The notes under the pieces were generated by a model. That model was not told the DNA's origin. It saw only the letters and a list, made by a program, of their open reading frames with translations, and ran no database searches. A program made the position numbers and the translations under genes. From Roseinatronobacter alkalisoli (GTDB lineage: Bacteria; Pseudomonadota; Alphaproteobacteria; Rhodobacterales; Rhodobacteraceae), in assembly GCF_028745735.1 (NCBI RefSeq), contig NZ_JAQZSM010000024.1, forward strand, positions 1 through 58,954: 58,954 bases of DNA. The letters are read 5' to 3'. Positions 43,422 to 53,327 of the stretch are shown one piece after another (the first letter of the stretch is position 1; each line of letters starts with the position of its first letter).

Positions 43422-44939
43422 TTACTCTGATGTCGGCGCACCAGCCGCCGCTTTATCCGTGCGGAAGGTGCGAATGATCAGCGTAATCAGCGCCAGCGCA
43501 GTGCAGGCGATAAAGAAGGTCGCAATCGGACGATCAAGCAGGATTGCCCAGTTACCGCGCGACAGGATGATGGACTGACGCAGATTCAACTCCAGCATCG
43601 GGGTGATAATGAAGGCCACAAGGAAGGTGACGAAACTGTAATCGTATTTCTTCATCAGATAGCCGAGTGCTGCGAAACCCATCAGGATAATCAGCCCGAA
43701 TGTGCCGTAGCCCTGCAGCATCATCCCTGCGAGGCAGAAGAAGATCACGATGGGAATGACCACATGCGGGGGCACGCGGGTAATCTGGGCAAAGAACATC
43801 AGCCCGAACCAGCCAAGCGCCAGCATGATGACCGATGCCAGGATCATCCCCGCGAAAATGGAGTATAGCAGTTCAGGATTGTCGCGCAGCAGAAGCGGGC
43901 CAACCGTAATACCATGTATCGCGAACGCCCCGATGAGCAGCGCCGCCGATACATTGCCCGGAATCCCCAGACCGAAAAGCGGGATCAGCGCTGCCGGGAT
44001 AACGGCGTTATCCGCCGATTCCGCGGCCGCAATACCCTTGGGGTTGCCCTTGCCAAAACTCTCCGGGTCTTTCGCGGCCTTGACCGTCATGCCGTAAGAC
44101 ATGAAAGACCCCACAGACGGCCCCAGCCCCGGCAATGCACCGACAAACGTACCGACCCCCGTTCCACGCAGGATTGTGGGAAGAATACCCTTGAATATCG
44201 GCCAGGTGATGCGGTCACTCGTATCCTTCTTCATGGAAACCGCCATATTCTCGCGGTCATAGCGCAGCTTCTCGGACTGGATGAACATCTCGGACAGGGC
44301 CAGCGTACCGATGGCGACTGCAATCAGCGGCATTCCGTCCATCAGTTCGGTATAGCCAAAGGTCAGGCGCGGCAGGCCGGTCTGATTGTCCAGCCCGATT
44401 GTGCCCAGAAAAATGCCAAGCCCCCCGGCGGCCAGCCCCTTGAAAATATTACCGCCCGAAAGCCCCGCGATGAAGACCAGCGCGAAAGCAAGGATCGCAG
44501 CCATTTCATACGGGCCGAACAGAAGCGCGACGCGCGCAAAGGGGATGGCCACGAAGATCAGGATGATTGTGGCCAGAATATCGCCCATGACCGACGCGAT
44601 CAGCCCGACCTGAAGGGCGGTCTTCGGCTTGCCCTGCCTGGCCATAGGGTAGCCATCAAGTGCGGTGGCCGCAGACGACGCCTCGCCCGGCGCATTCAGC
44701 AGGATGGCCGAAACCGCGCTGCCCGCCGCCGTGCCCTTGGACAAGCCAATCAGAAACGAAATCGCGATATAGGGCGACATGTAGAACGTCATCGGAATAG
44801 CGATGGAAATCGCCACGGACCGTGACAGGCCGGGAATTACCCCCACCACATAGCCCAGAAGCACCCCGCCCCCGATACCGATGAAAGATGCAAGCGTCAG
44901 CGCTTCGGCAGCGGCGGCCCCGATAACGGAAAAATCCAT
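43422..44939 (-). CDS. tctA: Tripartite tricarboxylate transporter large permease (TctA)
   Basis: A 505-residue membrane protein with about eleven to twelve spans. The family motifs Gly-Val-Ile-Pro-Gly-Leu near 33-38 and Ala-Leu-Pro-Gly-Leu-Gly-Pro near 270-276 are both present. It is the main channel of the Tct importer and uses an ion gradient rather than ATP. It starts three bases after the tctB stop. The carboxylate substrate cannot be told from sequence. Confidence 0.93.
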   Translation of the reverse strand: MDFSVIGAAAAEALTLASFIGIGGGVLLGYVVGVIPGLSRSVAISIAIPMTFYMSPYIAISFLIGLSKGTAAGSAVSAILLNAPGEASSAATALDGYPMARQGKPKTALQVGLIASVMGDILATIILIFVAIPFARVALLFGPYEMAAILAFALVFIAGLSGGNIFKGLAAGGLGIFLGTIGLDNQTGLPRLTFGYTELMDGMPLIAVAIGTLALSEMFIQSEKLRYDRENMAVSMKKDTSDRITWPIFKGILPTILRGTGVGTFVGALPGLGPSVGSFMSYGMTVKAAKDPESFGKGNPKGIAAAESADNAVIPAALIPLFGLGIPGNVSAALLIGAFAIHGITVGPLLLRDNPELLYSIFAGMILASVIMLALGWFGLMFFAQITRVPPHVVIPIVIFFCLAGMMLQGYGTFGLIILMGFAALGYLMKKYDYSFVTFLVAFIITPMLELNLRQSIILSRGNWAILLDRPIATFFIACTALALITLIIRTFRTDKAAAGAPTSE

Positions 44940-44942
44940 GCC

Positions 44943-45395
44943 CTACACCACCCCGACGCGCATCATGTAAACAGAAAGGATATAAAGCAGCACCACCGGC
45001 ACGACCGAGCACCCGAGGATGATGTACCACCGGCGTTCGCCCAGAAGGATCAGCATTCCCCCGATCAGGAAAGCCCCGAACCATGTTATCTTGATGAAGG
45101 ACATGAACCAGATCGCCACCGCGACATAGGCGAAGGGCCAGGCGGCCCAGGCAACAGCGCCCCAATGAAGATCGGCGGTGACGGGTCCGATGCGCGCGCG
45201 CACCATCTGAAACAGGCCCTTGGCGGCGATGATCGTTCCGCACAGCACCATCAGCCAGGCGCCGATTCCTGGCACCAGCTCCGGTGGCATCTGTGCAAAT
45301 GGATTGGAACCCGCGTAATTCGGTATCATCCAGAGCAACGCCAACAGCCCGAATGCGGCCACCACGAGCCCGGACCAGAAATCTGATCGTGGCAT
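44943..45395 (-). CDS. tctB: Tripartite tricarboxylate transporter small subunit (TctB)
   Basis: A 150-residue protein with about four membrane spans, the TctB type. ATG 45395 starts MPRSDFWSG; a TTG codon one triplet upstream is also in frame. It precedes tctA by three bases and assists the large permease. Its promoter must lie in 45399-45875. Confidence 0.85.
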   Translation of the reverse strand: MPRSDFWSGLVVAAFGLLALLWMIPNYAGSNPFAQMPPELVPGIGAWLMVLCGTIIAAKGLFQMVRARIGPVTADLHWGAVAWAAWPFAYVAVAIWFMSFIKITWFGAFLIGGMLILLGERRWYIILGCSVVPVVLLYILSVYMMRVGVV

Positions 45396-45398
45396 CAA

Positions 45399-45820
45399 TT
45401 CTATTCCCTGTCATTTGCGACTTATTGATGTCGCTTATTGGCAAAGGCTGGCATATTTTCTGCACCCCGCGCAACCCAAATATCGACGGCATCGCGGGCC
45501 GGAACGTGCAAAACGGCAAAAAGCCTCTGATTTCAGCCCGATACTGAAACAATGCATTAAACCGGAGGCACCGGGCGGACATGCTCGGCGAGCGCATCTT
45601 TATAATTGCGGGTTTTGCAAACGCTGCGGGCAGATGACGCGTCTGCGCTTCCCTTTGTGTCTTTTGAAAAGTCGGGGGAATACGCAGTCACGCAGCATAA
45701 CCTTCAGAGAAGGCTGCGGAAATACAGACAGAAAAAATACTTTCACACCGATGATGCGGCAGTCCGCGATCCGGTCAGCGAATGACAACTACAGAAATGT
45801 CCGAAGCCATGGTCATTCAT
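45399..45820. other. Intergenic region upstream of tctBAC
   Basis: This stretch contains no convincing gene. The short open frames on both strands lack any recognisable domain and have atypical composition rich in Cys, Arg and Lys. It must contain the tctBAC promoter on the minus strand. It is the longest gene-free interval in the window. Confidence 0.5.
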
Positions 45821-45855
45821 CTGTCAGGTCCGGGCTTCAGAACCGGACCTGACAG
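45821..45855 (-). terminator. Terminator-like hairpin after PotD-like gene
   Basis: CTGTCAGGTCCGG and CCGGACCTGACAG form a perfect 13-base-pair stem with a 9-base loop, 20 bases past the stop of the binding-protein gene at 45876. No clear T-run follows on the minus strand. Confidence 0.6.
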
Positions 45856-45875
45856 ACGCATTTCAGAACAAACCA

Positions 45876-46919
45876 CTATCTGCGCAGGGCCGTCCAGATT
45901 CGATCATGAATCTCTTGTGTGGCCTGATCGCACACCTCGATGAAGATGGCGGGTCCGGCATCCTCGGGCGGGTTACGTTCCGGTTGCGCGGCAAGTGCGG
46001 GATCAAGAAACGCGTCCACCCCAGCGATACCCGCGGAATATTGCGTCCAGTTGGTCAGTATGCCGACATTTTCCGGTTCCAGCAGAAAATCCATGAAGCG
46101 GATGGCGTTGTCACGGTTTGGGGCATCATTCAGCAGCACGACATTGTCCATCCAGGCGATGTAGCCTTGCGTTGCGAAGGCGTATTCCAGATTTGCGCCT
46201 TCCTCGATGCGCGCGCGCGCTGAAAAGCCGTCATAGATCATTCCTGCTGCCGCATCGCCCGAGACAAGAACCTCGCGCGCAGTATCGGAATTGAATGACA
46301 CCCAGTGCTGGCGTGACCCCATAAGCAGATCATTGAGCGCCTGAACATCGTCGCGTTCAGGGCTGCACATCGGGATACCCAGATGGATTGCAGCCAGCGC
46401 CATGACTTCCCCCTGCGAGGCCAGCATGTTTATGCGCCCGGACAGTTCGGCAGGCGGGTTGAAAATGATTTCGGTCGTGTTGATCGGGCCATCATAGACA
46501 TCTCGGTTAACCGAGAAAGAAGTAGACCCCCACTGATACGGGATCGAATGTTGCCGACCCGGATCATATCTTACATCCAGCCATTCCGGCAGAATATTGC
46601 CGTGGTTAGACAACTCCCCCTCTGCAATTGCATCCAGCATGTCGTTGTCGCGCATGATCTGAACCATGTAATCGCCGGGAACAGCGACGTCATAAGTGCC
46701 CATGCCGCCTGCGCGCAGGGACGCAAGCATAGCCTCGTTTGAATCGTAGGTGTCCATGACGACACGAATACCGGTTTCCTCGGTGAACTTGTCAATCAGT
46801 TCCTGCGGGATGTATTCGAACCAATGATAGACAACCACGTCGCCCTCGGCCAATGCCGCCGTTGCACAGCCAAGTCCGGCACATAATGCGATTGCAGATG
46901 TTCTGAGATAGTTGGCCAT
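45876..46919 (-). CDS. PotD/PotF-like solute-binding protein
   Basis: A 347-residue periplasmic binding protein of the spermidine/putrescine class. A Sec signal peptide ends near Ala-Leu-Ala-Glu at about 22-25, and the mature start Val-Val-Tyr-His-Trp-Phe-Glu-Tyr-Ile-Pro is typical. It is last in the order ATPase, permease, permease, binding protein, the same as potABCD. Given the enzymes upstream it may bind an N-methylated or cationic amine compound rather than a polyamine. Confidence 0.9.
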   Translation of the reverse strand: MANYLRTSAIALCAGLGCATAALAEGDVVVYHWFEYIPQELIDKFTEETGIRVVMDTYDSNEAMLASLRAGGMGTYDVAVPGDYMVQIMRDNDMLDAIAEGELSNHGNILPEWLDVRYDPGRQHSIPYQWGSTSFSVNRDVYDGPINTTEIIFNPPAELSGRINMLASQGEVMALAAIHLGIPMCSPERDDVQALNDLLMGSRQHWVSFNSDTAREVLVSGDAAAGMIYDGFSARARIEEGANLEYAFATQGYIAWMDNVVLLNDAPNRDNAIRFMDFLLEPENVGILTNWTQYSAGIAGVDAFLDPALAAQPERNPPEDAGPAIFIEVCDQATQEIHDRIWTALRR

Positions 46920-46946
46920 TGCGAGGCACCTTTCTGTTGGAGGGAG

Positions 46947-47753
46947 TCATTTCGTGCGATCGATCCTGCTTACCAGCCAGGACAACGTCACGATCACAGT
47001 TGAGAATACGAGAAGCATGGTTGAGATGGCCATGATATTGGGTCTTAGCCCTTGCTTCACCGAGCCGAATATCGCGGTCGGCAACGTCTCGATCCCCGCA
47101 CCCTTGACGAAATTTGTGATGATGAAATCGTCAAGCGAGATAATGAAAGCCAGCAGGAAACCAGAGATGATGCCCGGCATCATCATCGGCAGCAGGACGC
47201 GGCGGAAAGCTTGCGCTCTGCCGGCGTAAAGATCCATCGCAGCCTGTTCATAAACGCCTTCGATGCCCTGCATCCGCGCCGAAATCGGCAGATAGGCGAA
47301 GGGAATGCAGAACGCGATATGGGCAATCAGGATCGATGTGTAACCGCGCGTGAAGCCGATTGCATTGAAGAAGATCAGCATCGCAACTGCGGTCACAATC
47401 TCCGGCACCAGAATGGGCAGACTGATTAATCCGAATGTGGCGGTCCGCAGCTTGAAGCGCCCGCCGCGCACCATGGCCAAAGCCGCCGACGTGGCAATGG
47501 CAGTCGCGACCGTAGCGGCAATCAACGCGATCGAGAAACTATTGAACGCCGCCGATTGGAACTTGGCGGAGTCGGGGCCAGTGAAGACATCAACATACCA
47601 GCGCAGCGAAAACCCGCCCCAGGTCGTGATCGAACGCGAGTCGTTGAAACTGTAGACCGTCACAACCAGAAGCGGTGCATACAGGATGAACAGACACAGG
47701 AAAGTCAGCACTTTAAAGCCCGGAAAATCGAAGCGTGCGGCACCAGTCTGCAT
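46947..47753 (-). CDS. ABC transporter permease (PotC-like)
   Basis: A 268-residue PotC-type permease with about six spans and an EAA-type loop (Tyr-Glu-Gln-Ala-Ala-Met-Asp-Leu, where the usual Gly is replaced) around 165-190. It overlaps the PotB-like gene by one base and precedes the binding-protein gene by 27 bases. Confidence 0.9.
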   Translation of the reverse strand: MQTGAARFDFPGFKVLTFLCLFILYAPLLVVTVYSFNDSRSITTWGGFSLRWYVDVFTGPDSAKFQSAAFNSFSIALIAATVATAIATSAALAMVRGGRFKLRTATFGLISLPILVPEIVTAVAMLIFFNAIGFTRGYTSILIAHIAFCIPFAYLPISARMQGIEGVYEQAAMDLYAGRAQAFRRVLLPMMMPGIISGFLLAFIISLDDFIITNFVKGAGIETLPTAIFGSVKQGLRPNIMAISTMLLVFSTVIVTLSWLVSRIDRTK

Positions 47754-48682
47754 CAGCCTGCTCCTTTTTCGAGCCGCGCCTGCTGGCGCGCCAGAACCAT
47801 CAGCACCAGAAGCACCAGTGTCAGCAGGATCATCGAAGCTGCGGCCCCGAAAGGCCAGTTGCCCGCACTGCCCCTGAACTGTTCGTCAATTAGTGAACCG
47901 ATCATGAAATTCCGCGCACCGCCCAGCAGATCCGGTGCCAGAAACGACCCCAGCGACGGGACGAACACCAGAATGCAGCCCGCTATCAGTCCGGGCTTGA
48001 CCGCAGGCAGAACAATGCGGGTCAGAATCTTGTGGCGCGGTGCGTATAGGTCGGACGCAGCCTCGGAGAGGGAAAAGTTGTAGCGCTCGATGGCAGCATA
48101 GAGCGGCAGCACCATGAAGGGCAGGTATGAATAGAACAGACCGATCTGCACCCCAAGGTTGGTATTGATGATCGTCAAAGGCTCTGCAACGATCCCCGTC
48201 CATTGCAGAAGATCGTTAAGCGGCCCCTGATCGCGCAGGATGAACCGCATGGACACTGTGCGGATCAGCAGATTGACCCAATAGGGGATGGTGATCAGGA
48301 AAACCCAGATCGTACGCTGATTGGCAGGGCGCGTCGCAATGAAATAGGCCGTGGGAAACCCGATCAGCAGGCAGAAGATGGTCGCCAGCGTGGCCTGCCA
48401 GATTGACCGCCAGAATATCTGGATATAGGCCCATTGAATTGTCGGCGCGTCATCGCCAAACAGGCCGCGGTCGAAGAAGAACTGGTCATAGGCGTCAACC
48501 GAAAATTCCCAGATCACGCCGCCGCGGAATTCCTTTGTCAGGAAGGAATAGATCAGCATCAGAACTATCGGCGCCAGGACGACGATTCCCAACACCACCC
48601 ATGTCGGCAACAAAAGCCAGCCTCGTGCCGGGGCATAGGCTTCGCTGGTGGCGTTGCCGCCGCTTGCCGCACCGCCCGCCAT
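47753..48682 (-). CDS. ABC transporter permease (PotB-like)
   Basis: A 309-residue PotB-type permease. A hydrophilic start rich in Gly and Ala precedes about six spans; the EAA loop [11 protein letters not shown] lies around 210-220. One-base overlaps with both neighbours indicate translational coupling. Confidence 0.9.
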   Translation of the reverse strand: MAGGAASGGNATSEAYAPARGWLLLPTWVVLGIVVLAPIVLMLIYSFLTKEFRGGVIWEFSVDAYDQFFFDRGLFGDDAPTIQWAYIQIFWRSIWQATLATIFCLLIGFPTAYFIATRPANQRTIWVFLITIPYWVNLLIRTVSMRFILRDQGPLNDLLQWTGIVAEPLTIINTNLGVQIGLFYSYLPFMVLPLYAAIERYNFSLSEAASDLYAPRHKILTRIVLPAVKPGLIAGCILVFVPSLGSFLAPDLLGGARNFMIGSLIDEQFRGSAGNWPFGAAASMILLTLVLLVLMVLARQQARLEKGAG

Positions 48683-49773
48683 CAGTCCACAAGGAGGCGC
48701 GCTGCGCCCCGCTCCATGTTGACGAACACATTTTGCCCAGGTTCGAAAACCCGCAGATTGCCCCGATCCGAATTCGAGGCACGCACCCGGAACTGTGGGC
48801 CCACACCAAGGTCAAGGATGGTGGTGATATCCGTGCCGATGAAGATATTCTCGACGACGCGCCCCCGCAGACTTTCGACTTCCTCCGGTTCTGATGACAG
48901 GAACAGCCGCTCCGGGCGCACCGACAGATGGACCCGCGCGCCGGTGTCGACGCCCGCGACGGGATCGCATGTCAGTTCATGCCCGCCGCCCAGATGACAC
49001 GTCGCACGGCCATTCTCGATCTTGTCCACCGAAACTTCCAGCAGGTTTGTGTCGCCAATGAAATCGGCCACGAACATGTTGCGCGGGTTCTCATAGATAT
49101 CGCGTGCCGTGCCAAGCTGTTGCACCTCTCCTGCGGACATGACGGCAATGCGGTCGGACATGGTCAGGGCTTCTTCCTGATCATGGGTGACAAAGATGAA
49201 GGTGATGCCCGTTTCGCGCTGGATATGTTTCAGTTCAAGCTGCATGGACTTGCGCAGCTTCATGTCCAGCGCCGAAAGCGGTTCATCCAGCAACAGCACC
49301 CTGGGCTTCGGTGCCAGCGCGCGGGCCAGCGCCACGCGCTGCTGCTGCCCACCCGAAAGCTGAGAGGGCTTGCGATGGGCGAATTGCGACAGTTGCACCA
49401 GTTCCAGCATTTCGCCCGCTTGCCGCCTGGCTTCCGCCCTGGATTTGCCCTGCATTTCCAGCCCGAAGCCGACATTCTCCAGCACGCTCATGGTTGGAAA
49501 CAGCGCGTAATTCTGGAATACCGTATTGATTGGCCGCTTGTTGGGCGGGAGTTTCGCGATTTCCTGATCGTAAAGGAAAATCGCACCGGCGGTCACATCC
49601 TCGAACCCTGCGATCATACGCAGAAGCGTGGTTTTGCCGCAGCCTGATGGTCCCAACAGGGTGAAGAACTCATTGTCCCCGATACTGACCGAGACCTCCT
49701 TCAGGGCTGTGAAGTCGCCAAAACGCTTGACGACCTTCTGAATATCAATAGCGATGGGTCGCTGTTTTGTCAT
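48682..49773 (-). CDS. ABC transporter ATP-binding protein (PotA-like)
   Basis: A 363-residue PotA-type ATPase. Walker A GPSGCGKTT is at 41-49, LSGGQ follows near 139-143, Walker B Leu-Leu-Leu-Asp-Glu-Pro about 20 residues later, and there is a C-terminal TOBE domain. ATG 49773 (MTKQRP) has GAGGG four bases upstream and was preferred to an earlier in-frame ATG. It is the first gene of the potABCD-like set. The 202-base gap 49774-49975 upstream probably carries its promoter; no clear operator was seen there. Confidence 0.92.
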   Translation of the reverse strand: MTKQRPIAIDIQKVVKRFGDFTALKEVSVSIGDNEFFTLLGPSGCGKTTLLRMIAGFEDVTAGAIFLYDQEIAKLPPNKRPINTVFQNYALFPTMSVLENVGFGLEMQGKSRAEARRQAGEMLELVQLSQFAHRKPSQLSGGQQQRVALARALAPKPRVLLLDEPLSALDMKLRKSMQLELKHIQRETGITFIFVTHDQEEALTMSDRIAVMSAGEVQQLGTARDIYENPRNMFVADFIGDTNLLEVSVDKIENGRATCHLGGGHELTCDPVAGVDTGARVHLSVRPERLFLSSEPEEVESLRGRVVENIFIGTDITTILDLGVGPQFRVRASNSDRGNLRVFEPGQNVFVNMERGAARLLVD

Positions 49774-49975
49774 GTAGCCCTCGCGGCAGGATAGGTGGTG
49801 ATGCAACGATAGAAATCTTAACTGTCAGTTGTAAGAATTGACTTCCTCAGTTCACGTTAGCCTTTGCCTAAGATCGGATGGCGAAGGATCAGGGGCAGGA
49901 AACGCCTGTTTGAAAGGCAGAAATCAGTGCATGTGCCCATTCCGACGGCGAATTCACGGCGGGAAAGCCCATGGT

Positions 49976-51160
49976 TTACCTGATTTCAGGTTGTGCCTGA
50001 TCTTTACGCAGATGCGCCAGCACACGGTCGAGCATCTGTTCACACGCAAGAAGCTGGCCGGTTTCCAGATATTCATCGGGCTTGTGCCCCTGCGCGGCCA
50101 TACTGCCCGGACCACAGACAACAGTCGGAATTCCCGCCTCGGCAAAGAAACCAGCCTCGGTGCCAAAACCTACCTTCTGTCCGGGCGCGTGTCCGGCCAG
50201 CGCAGCGGCCAGTTTCATCGCGGAATGGTTCCTGGAAATATCCAGCCCGGGATAGGCGTTAACCTCTTCAATGTCGATTCCGGCGGTATCGGGGTAACCG
50301 CGCAGGACAGCCTCGACACGTTTTTGAAGCCGCGCCTTGAAAACTGCCGGATTGTCCTTCGGCAGATAGCGCAGCTCGAATTCAATGACGGCCTCTTCCG
50401 GCACGATATTCAGAATGCGCCCGCCCCGCATGACCCCGGCGTGAACGGTTGAATAGGGAACCGCAAAGGTAGGATCGGACGCGCCGTCACGGGCGTATTC
50501 CTGTTGCATCAGGCGCAGTGCCGTAATGACGTCAGCGGCCAGATGCAGCGCGTTCACGAAATCGGGGGCATCAGCGGAATGTCCGGCCTCGCCCCTGCAA
50601 CGCGCGTGGAAGACGACCTTGCCCTTGTGGCCGGGTACCGGGCGCATTTCCGTCGGCTCGCCCACGATGCAAAGGTCGGGTTGCCAGCCGACTGCGCCAA
50701 GTGTCGGCATGATTTGCCGGATACCCTTGCAGCCGACTTCTTCATCATAGGAAATGACCATCATCAGTGGCGCGCGCAGCGGCGCCCCGGCTGCCTTGGA
50801 CGCAAGCGCCAGCGTCGCCGCAAGAAAGCCCTTCATGTCGGTCGTGCCCCGCCCGAACAGGCGGTTACCCTGCTGGGAAAGACGGAACGGGGCGCGTGTC
50901 CAGTTCTGCCCTTCGACAGGCACCACGTCACTATGCGCCGATAACAGAATTCCGCCAGGGCCTTCTGGCCCCAACCGCGCAACCAGCCCGGCCTTGGGGG
51001 CTGTCGGGTCGGCAATTCGCGCAACTTCAAACCCGGTGCCGCGCAGCACCCCTTCGGCATAGTCGATCAGGGCAAGATTGCTTTGCGCGCTGACAGTTGG
51101 AAAGGCAATCAGGCGTTCAAGGACCGGCAAGCTGCCGGGCGTGGGCACGGAATCCGGCAT
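49976..51160 (-). CDS. M20 deacylase (ArgE/acetylornithine deacetylase-like)
   Basis: A 394-residue M20 metallohydrolase of the ArgE/DapE branch. Zinc ligands and catalytic residues visible are His76 and Asp78 (Ala-His-Ser-Asp), Asp108 (Thr-Thr-Asp-Met-Lys) and Glu140-Glu141 (Asp-Glu-Glu-Val-Gly). It removes an N-acyl group from an amino acid. No arginine-synthesis genes are nearby, so it more likely acts on a catabolic intermediate made by the flavoprotein encoded just upstream (gap of 9 bases). Confidence 0.85.
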   Translation of the reverse strand: MPDSVPTPGSLPVLERLIAFPTVSAQSNLALIDYAEGVLRGTGFEVARIADPTAPKAGLVARLGPEGPGGILLSAHSDVVPVEGQNWTRAPFRLSQQGNRLFGRGTTDMKGFLAATLALASKAAGAPLRAPLMMVISYDEEVGCKGIRQIMPTLGAVGWQPDLCIVGEPTEMRPVPGHKGKVVFHARCRGEAGHSADAPDFVNALHLAADVITALRLMQQEYARDGASDPTFAVPYSTVHAGVMRGGRILNIVPEEAVIEFELRYLPKDNPAVFKARLQKRVEAVLRGYPDTAGIDIEEVNAYPGLDISRNHSAMKLAAALAGHAPGQKVGFGTEAGFFAEAGIPTVVCGPGSMAAQGHKPDEYLETGQLLACEQMLDRVLAHLRKDQAQPEIR

Positions 51161-51169
51161 TGTACTTTC

Positions 51170-53239
51170 TTACTCCGCGGCAAGCCCGGTGATTTCCCTG
51201 CGGAACGATAGTGCATCACCCCGATCCGGCTCGTCCAACTCACGCGCGTAGCGGTGGCCCGCATAGGTGGCCCAGGCGATCGGTCCTGCTGCCTCGGCAT
51301 CGCCAAAGACCCTGACGGAGAGGATCCCGGCATCTGCCCAGTCCGCCTGCCGCGCGACAAGGTCATGATAGAGCGTGTCATTGCCAGTTCTCGACGTGAC
51401 CATCACTACCGCTTCCGCCGGATAGGTCCGCGTCTTGCCGGTATAGACGCAATTGCTGACAACATGATCAGTGCCAATGCGGATCACGCCACGGTTAAGC
51501 ACGATATCGACGCCCATTTCATCCAGCCGCGCATGGATCGTGGCCTGTTCCAGCGTGTTGTTGGTCCAGTCCGAAACAAACGCAGACGGCGTGATCAGCG
51601 TGACATTCGCGCCGTTCTTCACCAGAAGTTCAGCCAGCACCCCACCCATGTAATAGTGATCATCATCATAGATCACGACGTCGCCCGCAGGCATGCGCCC
51701 TGCCATCAGGTCATCAGGTGTGTAGATGCGGGCGTTATCGGCGATGGGCATGGGCACCACATGCTGACGTGCCACGCCGTCGCGTCGCCATGTGGCCCCG
51801 GTGGCAATCGCAATGTTCTGAAAACCGAATTCCATGACGTCCGCGGCACTAAGCGCACTATCGAGATAGATTTCCGCATTCGGTCGCTGGCGCAACTGGT
51901 ATTCGCGATAGTCACGCACCCGGCCCCAGGCGCTTAAACCCGGCAGGCGCGATTCCAGCGTGACACGGCCCCCGATTTCCGTCCGCGCCTCGGCAATGGC
52001 CACATCATATCCACGTCGACACAGTGCCCATGCCGCCTCTAGTCCGGCCGGACCAGACCCGATGACCAGCACATTCCCACTCTCGCCCTTGGGGTTCATG
52101 CGCTCGGGGTGCCAGCCTTTGCGCCATTCTTCCATGAAGGTCGGATTCTGGGTGCAACGACTGATCGACATGGTCATGTCCCCCGTAATGCAAATATTGC
52201 AGCCGATGCATTCGCGGATATCGTCAATCCGGCCTTCTTCGACCTTTCTGGGCAGGAAGGGGTCGGCAATCGAAGGGCGGGCGCAGCCGATGAAATCGAG
52301 TGTGCCGGATTTGACCATCCGCACCATCACATCAGGCGAAGTAAAGCGGCCCACACCCACCACGGGCTTGCTGGTCAATACCCTGATGCCGCTGACAAGC
52401 TGCTCTTGTGCCCCCTCTTCCTTGAAGCGCGACGGGCCGGAACAATCTTCCCATGTGCCTTGCGCCAGATCCCACAGATCGGGCAAATCGCGGTTCATCT
52501 CGATAAACTCGCGCAGTTCGGCGTTGGAAAACCCTAGTTCGCCGATGGTTTCATCAAGGCTGACGCGAAGGGTCAGGCCCATGCAATCCCCCACTGCGTC
52601 GCGGATATCCGCCACAACCTCATTGACGAAACGCGCGCGGTTTTCCAGCGAACCGCCATATTCGTCGCCCCTCTGGTTGGTGGCGCGGCTCAGGAAATGC
52701 TGGAAAATCCCGAAACCATGCGCCCCATAAAGACATATCAGATCAAACCCCGCGAGTTTCGAGCGCTTCGCGGCATTCACGAACCAGCGCCGCAGATCGC
52801 GGATATCACTTTTTGACAGCGCCCGCGCCTGTACCGGATCATTGGTAAAGGTACGAATTGGCAAGGCCGACGGCGCAAGCGGCACTTCCTTGGTGTAAAG
52901 GTTCGGGCCATTGATGCCGGAATAGGCCAGTTGAATGCCCGCCAGCGCACCGTGGGTTTTCATCTTCTCGGACATGCGGCGCAGTTGCGGAATGTCCTTG
53001 TCTTCCCATAGGCGCAATTCGATGAAAGGCGTTATTTCGGAGGTATGGTGCATCTCGCATTGTTCGGTGAATATGACGCCCCAGCCGCCTTCGGCCTTGA
53101 TGCCGCGCATTTCCGCAGCGGCCGAAGGGTCGCGATACCCCCCGCCATTGCAATGGGGCACTTGGTAGAACCGGTTCATGGCCGTGACTGGCCCAATCGC
53201 CATAGGCTCGAACAAGATGTCGTAACGGGAATCGCGCAC
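51170..53239 (-). CDS. Trimethylamine-dehydrogenase-like flavoprotein (N-demethylase type)
   Basis: A 689-residue FMN/iron-sulfur/ADP protein built like trimethylamine dehydrogenase. It has an Old-Yellow-Enzyme TIM barrel (1-370), including Cys30 in Val-Pro-His-Cys, the residue that links FMN in TMADH. A 4Fe-4S motif (Cys343, 346, 349 and 361) follows, then a Rossmann half from about 390 (Val-Ile-Gly-Ser-Gly-Pro-Ala-Gly). The catalytic Tyr171/His174 pair matches. Position 60 is Gln where TMADH has Tyr, and no Trp matches TMADH Trp355, so trimethylamine is unlikely; another N-methylated or amine substrate, such as a betaine, is more likely. GTG 53239 has AGGAG upstream. Confidence 0.85.
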   Translation of the reverse strand: MRDSRYDILFEPMAIGPVTAMNRFYQVPHCNGGGYRDPSAAAEMRGIKAEGGWGVIFTEQCEMHHTSEITPFIELRLWEDKDIPQLRRMSEKMKTHGALAGIQLAYSGINGPNLYTKEVPLAPSALPIRTFTNDPVQARALSKSDIRDLRRWFVNAAKRSKLAGFDLICLYGAHGFGIFQHFLSRATNQRGDEYGGSLENRARFVNEVVADIRDAVGDCMGLTLRVSLDETIGELGFSNAELREFIEMNRDLPDLWDLAQGTWEDCSGPSRFKEEGAQEQLVSGIRVLTSKPVVGVGRFTSPDVMVRMVKSGTLDFIGCARPSIADPFLPRKVEEGRIDDIRECIGCNICITGDMTMSISRCTQNPTFMEEWRKGWHPERMNPKGESGNVLVIGSGPAGLEAAWALCRRGYDVAIAEARTEIGGRVTLESRLPGLSAWGRVRDYREYQLRQRPNAEIYLDSALSAADVMEFGFQNIAIATGATWRRDGVARQHVVPMPIADNARIYTPDDLMAGRMPAGDVVIYDDDHYYMGGVLAELLVKNGANVTLITPSAFVSDWTNNTLEQATIHARLDEMGVDIVLNRGVIRIGTDHVVSNCVYTGKTRTYPAEAVVMVTSRTGNDTLYHDLVARQADWADAGILSVRVFGDAEAAGPIAWATYAGHRYARELDEPDRGDALSFRREITGLAAE

Positions 53240-53327
53240 TGTCTGGCTCCTGTCAGATTTTGCACCAGTCTAAAGGCGTATCTGCAAGATAAAATACAAG
53301 CCTGCATAAGCCTTGATTTGGCCCTGA

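Noticed and set aside
43914-44825. A plus-strand frame of about 300 codons
   Set aside because: It is antisense to tctA and has a skewed Arg, Gln and Asp composition typical of shadow frames.
44656-45597. A minus-strand frame spanning tctA and tctB
   Set aside because: It is an out-of-frame reading across both tct genes and matches neither.
45415-45852. A 145-codon plus-strand frame in the tctB upstream gap
   Set aside because: There is no domain, no ribosome-binding site and an odd Arg/Cys-rich composition, and its end overlaps the terminator-like hairpin at 45821-45855.
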